Part shown: piece after piece, positions 27,942-36,100 of the stretch
Layout of the letters: each line of letters starts with the position of its first letter
How positions within the stretch are numbered: the first letter of the stretch is position 1
Source of the DNA: Candidatus Binatia bacterium
Lineage (GTDB): Bacteria > Desulfobacterota > Binatia > HRBIN30
NCBI GenBank assembly: GCA_026004215.1
Contig: BPIR01000003.1
Location: forward strand, 376,879-440,878
Reading direction: 5' to 3'
Length of the DNA: 64,000 nt
The notes under the pieces: model-generated
What the model was told of the DNA's origin: nothing
The model's database searches: none
What the model saw: only the letters and a program-made list of their open reading frames with translations
Program-made: the position numbers and the translations under genes

Positions 27942-30900
27942 TGAACCTGCGGCACCTTCGAAACGCGCGGGGTTTCTTATCTGACTACTATCTCGGTAGC
28001 GTCTTTGGCCGGAGAGGGAGCAGGGGGCGAAAGGCCGCGACAGACCGCACCGTGGATATTGCTTTGGCCCGCTTCTGCCGTATCCGCGAGCGAGCGGAAG
28101 GAAGAGCCGAAAATGCGACCGCAACGCGGGAGAGCTTTATTCGTCCTCTCCTTCGCGACGTGCTTGGCTTTCACCTTGGTGCAGGAGAGGATCGCATCCA
28201 CGCCCTTTTCCCGAGCGCCGAGGCTGAGGAGCGAGGGAAGCCGCCGCTCCTTTTCGCCTACTGTGGGAGCTGGGATGAGGACCTGGATGGCGGGCGTGGC
28301 CGCGCTAACCCCATGCAGCGGCTGGGTGAGCACCTAGCGCGCCATGCCTTAACCTACGGGCTGCTTGTGACAGGCGAGCGATTGCGCCTGGTTCGAGCCC
28401 CTGGAGAAGGTCCGCGCGGCGCTTACCTGGAGGCGGATCTCGCGGCACTGGCCGAAGACGAGGACCCCGACGCCTTTGCGGCATTCCTCAGCCTCTTTTC
28501 GGCCTCGAACTTCACCCCGGATGAGGACGGTCACGCCTCTATTGAAGCCATTGAGCGCGAAAGCCGAGAACACGCCGAGCGCGTTTCCGAGGATCTGAAA
28601 GGCGCGGTCTTTCGGGCAGCCGAATCCCTCGTCTCCGGCCTCATAGCCGACGCCGTAGCCCGCGGCGCCATCCGCTCACCCCTGGAGCTTGGCGAGGCAT
28701 CCATCCGGGACTTCCGCGACGCAGCGTTGCTGGGCCTCTATCGGCTGCTCTTCATCCTTTACGCCGAAGCTCGCGACCCCCGTCTCGATGAGCACAAACT
28801 CTACCGGGAAAGCTACTCTGCCACGGGCCTCCTCGAAGAGGTTCTGCGTGATTCCGCCCGACAGTGGCCTGAAAATCGGTGCTTCCTTTGGGAGCGGCTG
28901 CGGGCCCTCTTTCGAATTTACGATGAGGGCTTGCCGGCCGTCACGCCCTGGGAGCACATCCCGCCCCGGGGCGGCGACTTTTTTTCCCGCGCCACGCCCG
29001 CAGGAAGGATTCTCGACGAGGCCCGGCTTCCCGACCGCGAGGTCGCCCGGCTGATCCTCGATCTCGCCACCACCCAACCCCGGCGCGGCGTGGGCCGCGA
29101 GCGCGTCTCGTTTCGGGAGCTCGACATCGAGAACTTAGGCGCTGTCTACGAAGGGCTTCTCGAATTCGAACCCCGCATCGCCCGGGAAACCCTCATCGAG
29201 GTACGGGTCCAAGGCCGTGAGTACGTTTTGCCGCCCGGGGAACTTGGCCGCCTCTGCGAGAAAAACAATTTGACACTGAAGGGCGAGGTTGCCCTCGTTG
29301 CAGGAACCGCCGCCGAGCTCCACCACCCCGGCGCGCCCAATGAAGACGCCGACGAGGCAGAGAACGCAATAAACGCAATAAACGCAATAGAGGATGACAA
29401 GCTTGAAGCGACACCGGACGATGAGGAAAGCGGCGCCGAGGAAGGCGAGGGGCTCGAGAAAGGAGCCACCGCCCGTCTGCTCCGCCGCCTCGAGCCGGGA
29501 GCGTTTCACTTCGTCCCCGGCCCCGCCCGGAAGGGCTCGGGTTCCTTTTATACCCCCCGGCCTCTGGTGCAGGACCTCGTCCGCCACGCCCTAGGCCCGC
29601 TGATTGAAGGAAAGCGGGCCGCAGAAATCGAGCGGCTGCGCATCCTCGATCCTGCCTGTGGGAGTGCACACTTTCTCGTGGAAGCGATGCGCTTTCTCGG
29701 CCAGGCCTTGCACCACGCCTACGTAAAAGAGTACGGCGGCAAGGCGCCGCTGGAGTTTCGCACCACCACCGGCCAGGGCTGGGATGACCACTGGCAGGCT
29801 TCCGACGAAGAAGCCCGCGCCGCGAACTCCGAGGCCCGAGCCTGGTGCAAGCGCCGCATCGCCGAGCGCTGCCTCTTCGGCGTGGATCTGAACCCTACCG
29901 CGGTCCAGCTTGCCCAGGTGGCGCTCTGGATCGAGTCGCTGGCCGGCGACCGGCCGCTTACTTACTTCCAGCACCACATCCGCTGCGGCAATTCGCTTTT
30001 GGGGAGTTGGATGGCCCGGCTCGAGCAGCCGCCGCTTCCGAGTAAACGCAACAAGAATCCTCAACAAGGGTTCCTGCCCTTCCAGAACAAAGTCCGTGAG
30101 GCTATCCGTGAGGCCGCCCGCCTTCGCCGCCTCATTGATACAGTGCGGCCAGAGGACCTTCTCCGCGAAGGCATCCAGCCCGAGAGCACCGAGGAACAGC
30201 GCTACAAGGAGCACCTGCGCCGCAAGGCCGAGGAAACGCTGCAGGCAGCGAGGTTGCTTTTCGATGTGCGTTCGGCAAGTGCTTTCATACCCGAGATCTG
30301 GCGGGAGTGGGAGACGCTTACGAGACTCATCCACGATCCCGCGCGCCTCCATGCTTACGCCGAGGGCCGGCCCTGGTGGCCCGAGTTCGAGCGCGTCCGA
30401 GAGCGCGAGCGCTTCTTCCACTGGGAATTGGAGTTCCCGGAGGTCTTCTTGGACGAGGAGAGCCCGGGGTTTGACGCCGTCCTCGGCAACCCGCCGTGGG
30501 ATAAGATTAAGCCCGACCGCAAGGAATTCTACGGCCGGTACGACATCCTCATCCGCGCTTTTGTAGGCGGCGAACTGGACCGGCGGATCAGAGAGCTCCA
30601 TAGCGAAGTCCCGGGCCTCGCCCAGGCGTTCGAGGATTACGAAGAGCGGGTCAAAACGCTTGCCGCCTGCCTCAAGAAAGGCGGTGATTACCAGTTCCAG
30701 GACTGGAAGGTGGACGGCAAGACCACCGGCGGCGACCCCGATGCCTTCAAGTTCTTCGTTGAGCGCGGCTGGCAACTGGTGCGTCAAGGCGGGCGCGTGG
30801 GTTTCGTCGCACCTTCGGCCGTTTACAACAACGAGGGGTGCACCGGGCTTCGCCACCTGCTCCTGGAGCACTCGACTGTCGAACGCTTCTACGCCTTCGA

Positions 30901-32122
30901 GAACCGCAAGAAGATCTTTCCGATTGATTCACGCTACAAGTTCGTGAGCCTGGTGTTTAGGCGAGAGGCGAGAGGCGAAAGGCGAGAGGGAGGAATAGAT
31001 GAGCAAGATAATGGATTACAAAGATCTCAAGGTCTGGCAACGGAGCATGCAGTTGGTGAGATCCGTTTACGAAGCGACCAAAAGCCTTCCGGAGAACGAA
31101 CGATGGGGCTTGGCTTCGCAGATGCGTCGAGCGGTGGTTTCGATACCGTCGAACATTGCGGAGGGCTATGGTCGGCAGGCGAGCGGCGAGTACCGCCATC
31201 ATCTATCGATGGCGAGGGGCTCTCTGCTGGAACTGGAGACCGAACTGCTCATTTGCAGAGACCTGGAGTATCTCACTCCGCGAAAGCTGGCACCTCTGCT
31301 TCGGGAAATAAACGAACTCAGTCGGATGTTGGCAACCCTGATCGCGAAACTCCGTTGACCCCTAACGCCTCTCGCCTAGCGCCCGACGCCTCCTTTCAGG
31401 CGGCGTTCATGCGGCACGACCTTGCGGAACTTAATGCCACTGCCCGCTACCGGGAGCTGGGGCAGGAGAAGGTAAAACCGTTTTCTGCCCCATGGATGGT
31501 GCCCATCCGGAGGCAGGAGCTCGAGCGCCTTTCGCCCGGTACGCTTGCCTTTCTCGAATACCGAACCCCCCGCGACCGCGAGATCCTGCTCAAGATGTAC
31601 GGCTACGACGCAGATGGCAATCCAGTAAATCCGCGGCCTCTTCTCGGCGACCAGGGCCCGGGCACCTGGAATGCGCGGTTTTACAGAGAGTTCGATATGA
31701 CCAACGACCGCGACCTCTGGACCGACCCCAAAACCGGCAAGCTCTGTAACCCGCGCCAGGTCCTTGGCCCCGTGCCCGGCACCACCGACCGCCCGCCCTA
31801 CTACGATCCTGCCGCCTGGCCCGAGATCCGCAAGCGCATGGCGGAGAAAGGCTTCTGGCCACTATATGAGGGCAAGCACATCGAGCAGTTCCTAGTGGAC
31901 ATCAAGCCCATCGAGCGCTGGGTGAGCCTGGAGGCGTGCGAAAAGAAGTACGGCAAGCCCCCCGACCCCGGCCCCAAGCTCGTCTTCCGCGACATCGCCA
32001 GCAACACCAACGAACGCACTTGCATCGCGGCGGTGCTGCCGGAAGGGTCGTGTGCGGGCAACACGTTGGCTTGCATAATCTCCGATTCAGCCCCGCCTGA
32101 CGTCAATGGCGATCATTCTTAA
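27938..32122 (+). CDS. N6-adenine DNA methyltransferase (type IIG/DrmMI-like), main frame, disrupted
   Basis: The open frame of 1394 residues begins at ATG 27938, overlapping the helicase stop. An N-terminal region (about 50-450; FIRPLLRDVLGFHLGAGED) resembles the N-terminus of PglX/type IIG enzymes. The methyltransferase core has GSFYTPRPLVQDLV (about 535), motif I ILDPACGSAHFLVEAM (about 569-584), FGVDLNPTAVQLAQVALWIE, and catalytic motif IV NPPW (851-854). Between core and target-recognition part, after FVSLVF, about 144 codons are foreign and encode a four-helix-bundle protein in another frame (30999-31358). The frame then resumes at FQAAFMRHDL and ends early at 32122 through a frameshift; the remaining C-terminus is at 32106-32550. 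It also contains three tandem 9-bp units (29363-29389). It should methylate host DNA to mark self, but its function here is doubtful. Confidence 0.85.
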   Translation: MMNLRHLRNARGFLSDYYLGSVFGRRGSRGRKAATDRTVDIALARFCRIRERAEGRAENATATRESFIRPLLRDVLGFHLGAGEDRIHALFPSAEAEERGKPPLLFAYCGSWDEDLDGGRGRANPMQRLGEHLARHALTYGLLVTGERLRLVRAPGEGPRGAYLEADLAALAEDEDPDAFAAFLSLFSASNFTPDEDGHASIEAIERESREHAERVSEDLKGAVFRAAESLVSGLIADAVARGAIRSPLELGEASIRDFRDAALLGLYRLLFILYAEARDPRLDEHKLYRESYSATGLLEEVLRDSARQWPENRCFLWERLRALFRIYDEGLPAVTPWEHIPPRGGDFFSRATPAGRILDEARLPDREVARLILDLATTQPRRGVGRERVSFRELDIENLGAVYEGLLEFEPRIARETLIEVRVQGREYVLPPGELGRLCEKNNLTLKGEVALVAGTAAELHHPGAPNEDADEAENAINAINAIEDDKLEATPDDEESGAEEGEGLEKGATARLLRRLEPGAFHFVPGPARKGSGSFYTPRPLVQDLVRHALGPLIEGKRAAEIERLRILDPACGSAHFLVEAMRFLGQALHHAYVKEYGGKAPLEFRTTTGQGWDDHWQASDEEARAANSEARAWCKRRIAERCLFGVDLNPTAVQLAQVALWIESLAGDRPLTYFQHHIRCGNSLLGSWMARLEQPPLPSKRNKNPQQGFLPFQNKVREAIREAARLRRLIDTVRPEDLLREGIQPESTEEQRYKEHLRRKAEETLQAARLLFDVRSASAFIPEIWREWETLTRLIHDPARLHAYAEGRPWWPEFERVRERERFFHWELEFPEVFLDEESPGFDAVLGNPPWDKIKPDRKEFYGRYDILIRAFVGGELDRRIRELHSEVPGLAQAFEDYEERVKTLAACLKKGGDYQFQDWKVDGKTTGGDPDAFKFFVERGWQLVRQGGRVGFVAPSAVYNNEGCTGLRHLLLEHSTVERFYAFENRKKIFPIDSRYKFVSLVFRREARGERREGGIDEQDNGLQRSQGLATEHAVGEIRLRSDQKPSGERTMGLGFADASSGGFDTVEHCGGLWSAGERRVPPSSIDGEGLSAGTGDRTAHLQRPGVSHSAKAGTSASGNKRTQSDVGNPDRETPLTPNASRLAPDASFQAAFMRHDLAELNATARYRELGQEKVKPFSAPWMVPIRRQELERLSPGTLAFLEYRTPRDREILLKMYGYDADGNPVNPRPLLGDQGPGTWNARFYREFDMTNDRDLWTDPKTGKLCNPRQVLGPVPGTTDRPPYYDPAAWPEIRKRMAEKGFWPLYEGKHIEQFLVDIKPIERWVSLEACEKKYGKPPDPGPKLVFRDIASNTNERTCIAAVLPEGSCAGNTLACIISDSAPPDVNGDHS
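29363..29389. repeat. Three tandem 9-bp units in the methyltransferase gene
   Basis: The unit AACGCAATA occurs three times without interruption. It encodes N-A-I three times inside an acidic, low-complexity linker (NEDADEAEN before, EDDKLEATPDDEES after) just ahead of the methyltransferase core. The length is a multiple of three, so copy-number change would not break the frame. Such a tract can expand or contract by slippage. Confidence 0.85.
30958..30970. repeat. Left arm of 13-bp inverted repeat around inserted cassette
   Basis: TAGGCGAGAGGCG, perfectly complementary in inverted orientation to 31366-31378. It is followed by degenerate copies of GGCGAGA / GGCGAAA up to 30988. The two arms enclose the small four-helix-bundle gene, so transcripts could fold into a stem presenting the gene in the loop, as intervening sequences in 23S rRNA genes do. 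Confidence 0.8.
30999..31358 (+). CDS. Four-helix-bundle protein (23S rRNA IVS / bAvd family), nested inside methyltransferase gene
   Basis: A 119-residue protein in a different frame from the host gene. Signature elements are YKDLKVWQRSMQLVRSVYE near the N-terminus, LPENERWGLASQMRRAVVSI, PSNIAEGYGRQASGEYRHHL, and LELETELLICRDL. These define the S23/IVS four-helix-bundle family (TIGR02436), whose members are encoded in rRNA intervening sequences and whose relatives (Avd) serve diversity-generating retroelements. It has its own strong ribosome site: GGGAGGA 5 bases before the ATG. A perfect 13-bp inverted repeat (30958-30970, 31366-31378) flanks it. No reverse transcriptase is in the window. 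Length and motifs are intact, in contrast to the damaged host gene. Confidence 0.9.
   Translation: MSKIMDYKDLKVWQRSMQLVRSVYEATKSLPENERWGLASQMRRAVVSIPSNIAEGYGRQASGEYRHHLSMARGSLLELETELLICRDLEYLTPRKLAPLLREINELSRMLATLIAKLR
31366..31378. repeat. Right arm of 13-bp inverted repeat around inserted cassette
   Basis: CGCCTCTCGCCTA, the exact reverse complement of 30958-30970. It lies 8 bases after the stop of the four-helix-bundle gene and about 20 bases before the methyltransferase frame resumes its expected sequence (SFQAAFMRHDL). Confidence 0.8.
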
Positions 32123-32550
32123 CTCGGTTGCTGTAGATTTCACGATTCGTCTTGCGTACAGCAGCCACGCACCTGAACTTCACCTACATGGCACGAGTCG
32201 CTACGCTACCCCCCCAAGTCACGAACAAACTTAAAGTATTTCAAACGTTCAGCTCCCATCCGCTGGGTATCGAGCATATCTCTCAAGTACAACACGCTTG
32301 GCGACCCATTTGGCTCGTCAATCGCGCCGTTGCCGAGGCCTACGGCCTAACGCCCGACGACTTCGAGTACATCCTCTCCACCTTCCCGGTCTTCGCCCGT
32401 AAGCGCCCGGAGTTTTACGCCTACCTCCAAGAGCGCGTGCAGGAGTGGAAGCATGAGGCGGAAGGCAGCGAGATCTACGCCATGCTGGCAGCGGGGCCTG
32501 CCCGGGCTGCGGAAACGCCGCAAACCTATTCACCAAAAGCCCTACGCTAG
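32106..32550 (+). pseudogene. Frameshifted C-terminus of the methyltransferase
   Basis: The protein continues after the main frame's stop in two other frames. From 32106 the frame reads AIILNSVAVDFTIRL, the usual next segment of type IIG/DrmMI target-recognition domains. From 32152 the third frame reads RTAATHLNFTYMARVATLPP and later LVNRAVAEAYGLTPDDFEYI, ending at 32550. Each step needs one surplus base (near 32104 and near 32153-32155). The piece from 32152 is 132 residues and ends with a TAG, after which the same frame stays open into the next gene. Either the gene has decayed or the assembly has base errors. Confidence 0.75.
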
Positions 32551-33135
32551 CCAAAGGCAAGCCAAGCTTTTCAGCAAGCGGCCGTCTTTGCTTGGGTCGT
32601 CCACAAACTCTATTCCCCAGGCCACCCAGTAAGCCGCTTCCGGGTGCAAAAGATGCTCTATCTGATAGAAGCCGCTACCGATACGGGCCTCTTCAATGAG
32701 TTTCGCAAGCAGGCCGCCGGCCCCTACGCCCCGAGCCTTCGCTACCAAGGGCCGGAGGATATCGCCGTGCGGCAGAAGGGCTGGTTGATCGCGCGCAAGG
32801 ACACCCATTTTAAGCCGGGTCGTAAGATCGAAGAGGCTCTAAAGTACGCACAGCGCTACATCGCCATCGAGCCAGCCGCGAGTCTACTGGAAGAGTTCCG
32901 CACCTTCAGGGACGATATTCTCGAACGCTGGACCACCGTGCATGCGGCGGCAGTCGAACTCCAGCGCCGCGGTAGCGCCGTGACGCCGAAGACCGTTCTG
33001 GCCCACATCCAGTCCATCGCAGAGTGGAAGCCCAAACTCTCGCGGAAGGCATTTGGCGTGGAACGTATCGCCCAGACGCTGGAAGGTCTGCGAAAGATGC
33101 GCCTTCTGTCCAGAGAAGGGAGGAATGTGCCATGA
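32551..33135 (+). CDS. Small defence-associated protein or detached C-terminal domain of methyltransferase
   Basis: The frame is open from the base after the TAG at 32548-32550 and is the same frame as the last methyltransferase segment. The first residues (AVFAWVVHKLYSPGHPVSRF) already look like part of the domain, and the only in-frame start codon near is GTG at 32644 (giving 163 residues), which would remove them. The core, RVQKMLYLIEAATDTGLF and the stretch ending KQAAGPYAPSLRYQGPEDIA, resembles the SocA/Panacea-like (DUF4065) pattern of a L-x-K-L-Y-L helix plus an A-G-P-Y segment; the resemblance is moderate. It may be a real gene using GTG, or the last domain of the methyltransferase cut off by a nonsense codon (CAG to TAG). 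Its stop overlaps the next start by 4 bases (ATGA). Confidence 0.6.
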   Translation, partial: PKASQAFQQAAVFAWVVHKLYSPGHPVSRFRVQKMLYLIEAATDTGLFNEFRKQAAGPYAPSLRYQGPEDIAVRQKGWLIARKDTHFKPGRKIEEALKYAQRYIAIEPAASLLEEFRTFRDDILERWTTVHAAAVELQRRGSAVTPKTVLAHIQSIAEWKPKLSRKAFGVERIAQTLEGLRKMRLLSREGRNVP

Positions 33136-36100
33136 CTCCCAACATCCCTCGCGCAGTTCGCGACCTCATTGCCGAGTATCGCAGTTTCCTACGGACGAGT
33201 TTTCGGTTCCTCGATCCGAAACTCCGCGAGCAGTTCGAGCGACACCTCGAGCAAACCGACGTGGTGGTCAAGGGGCCGTACGTTACGTTGGCGCGTGATT
33301 TCGCACTCGGGCCGACACTTGGCGAACTAGTAAAAGAAAGTGTCGCCCATCCCGAATTGCTCAAGGCCCGATGGCCTTTTGGCAAAGAGAGACTTTTCGC
33401 GCACCAGGAGCGGGCCTTTCGTATCGCCCGGGCCGGCCGATCCTTCGTTGTGACCACCGGTACGGGTTCGGGCAAGACCGAGGCGTTTTTGCTTCCGATT
33501 CTCGATGGGATTTTCCGGCGCAAGGCCGAAGGAGTTCAAGGCCTTCAAGCCGTCCTTGTCTATCCCATGAACGCCTTGGCAAACGACCAGCTCGAACGCC
33601 TGCGGCGTCTCCTGAGGGGTACAGGGCTCGATATCTCCTTTGGCCTTTATACGGGCGACAGCGACACGGCCGCCCAGTCGCTCCGCGAGCAGCCGGCCGA
33701 AACGGAACGCCTCACCCGAGCTGCCATCCGCGCGAACCCACCGGACATTCTTCTTACCAACTACAAGCAGCTCGACTTTTTACTCGTCCGCCACGACGAC
33801 CGGCACTTGTTTACCCCTGCGCTTCGCTATCTGGTACTCGACGAGATCCACAGCTACCGGGGCGCACTGGCCACCGAAATCGCCTGCCTCATCCGCCGGC
33901 TCAAGACGCAGGCAAGACTTCGAGCGGGCGACCTCGTAGCCATCGGAACTTCGGCCACGGTGGCTTCGAAAGAGGGTGGCGTGGAAGCCCTCGCCCGGTT
34001 CGCTTCTCACCTCTTCGGGGAAACCTTGTTCGCCGGCGACGTGGTCGGCGAGACCTACACTCGCAGGGTGGAAGCTGGTGAGGAGTACATCCCGCCGCTT
34101 CCCGAAATCGACGACACCACCCTGGCCACGCTCGACCCCACTGACGATCGTCAGGTTGTAACCCTCGCCGAGACCCTTAGCGGAAGAATGTGCCCTACGG
34201 ATGGGCCTATCGCTGAGCGCGTGTCGGCAGTACTGCAGGGGAACCGGATCGTGCGAGAACTCGAAGCGTTCTTCGCCGAACCGCACACTGTAGACGATGC
34301 CGTAGAGCATCTGCGGAGGACGTTCCCGGATCGGATGGACGCCAACCCCGGGCGGGTGCGACTGGAAGTCGAGGGCTACTTGCTGGCAGGGAGCGTAGGC
34401 GATGAGGAGCACCCACCGCGGCTTCGGCCGAAGCTGCACACCTTTTTCCACGGCATTTACGACGTGGCGTTGTGCCTCGATCCCGACTGCCGCACGCTGG
34501 TCCCCCACGGTGGGAGTGAATGCCCCCGATGCGGATCGGTCGCCCGACCTGCGGCCCTTTGCCGCACCTGCGGGCAAGACTTTGTCAAGGTACGGTTCGA
34601 GCCGGAGGACGACGATCTTCCGGTGGGAACGGGTGACTTTTTCAGTGACGAGAGGACGGGTTTTCTCACCCACGAAATCCGCGAGCTTCCGGAAGCCCCA
34701 GGGACAACGGACGAAGAAGACACTGAAGAGGGGCCGGATCGGGTGGAAGCCGAAACAGAGTGGCGTGCCCGCAGGCGAGAAGCGGCCGAGGCGCGGCTTC
34801 GGCGGGTTGGGGTGTGCCCTGGATGTGGTCGCCTCGTTTCGGATCCGGGCAGTCTCTGCCCCTCCTGTAACCGCACGACGGTACATATGCTCCTACATCG
34901 AGGCAAACTCAGCACCTGCCCGGCGTGCGGGGACACATACCCTAGGGGGGACATCGTGACCCCGCTGCGTACGGGCACGGCCTCCACCGTATCGGTGCTT
35001 GCGACCCACCACTTAGACCATCTTTGGGGAGAAGATCGCAAGCTCCTCGTCTTTACCGACAACCGCCAGGATGCGGCCCATCAAGCAGGCTATACGGCGG
35101 ATAAGCACCGGGCCTTTGCCCTGCGTCATGTGATTGCGCACGAACTCAGGGAGGCCGCTGAAAACGGATTGTACCTGACTGAGCTTCCCCATCGGGTCTT
35201 CGACCGTTTTCAGAAAATGGGTCTGATTCCTTCTCGTCCATCGCGGCCCGAGCGGGAACGCTGGCTCGACGCACTCACTTATCAGCTCGCCAACGAGTTC
35301 ACCCGTTACAGCCGCCAGCGCGCGTCGCTGGAAAACCTCGGGCTGGTGGCTGTCGAGTACGAAGGACTCGAAGAGCTTGCCAAGGCTGAACGGTTCCTCA
35401 CCACAGCAAATAGAGTCGGCCTTCAGCCTGACACGGCGCTGGACTTGGTCCGCGCCGTCCTCGACGTCATGCGCAAGAACCGCGCCGTGGCTTACGATGG
35501 CCGTCCCGAGACGGGCACGAAAATGCCCTTCTTCACAGAGTACATCGACCCCAAGCGGCAACGGCGCTACCGGGAGCTGGAATCCGAGCCTTACAGTGTC
35601 CGCTTCCCAGACCGGGACCGGGCGCCAAGGGCATTTGCGTTGGACCGCCCCGACCACATACGCAAAAGCGGGCGCCTGTTTGGATTTGTGCAGGAGAATC
35701 CGCGTGCCACTCAACTTACCGCGCCGCACAAGCTTGCGGCCCGTCTGACCGGAAACCGCGAGTTGGCCGAGGCGTTTCTCCGGGGCGTAGTGCCGCTTCT
35801 CAAGGAGTATGAGCTGCTCGTCCCGGTGCGGTTCCCCATTCCTCGCGGGGAACAAGTCCCGCGTCTCGAAGCGCTTCAGGTGGATCCGCGGCGAATCTGG
35901 CTGCGCTTCGCGGACGAGGGCTACCGCTGTAACGCCTGCCAGGCCTGGCGGGCCTATTCCTTGCCGATCTGCCCCACGCCGAAGTGCCAGTCCGGCCGGC
36001 TGGTGCCCGCGCAATTGGATTGGGAAAACTATTACGTTCGTCTTTACCTGGAGCGGCCTCCCGGACGTCTCGCCATCGCGGAGCACAGTGCCCAGATCGG

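Noticed and set aside
29135..29669. Minus-strand frames with Tyr-Cys-Val repeats opposite the methyltransferase
   Set aside because: They are shadows of the 9-bp tandem repeat; the plus frame has the methyltransferase motifs.
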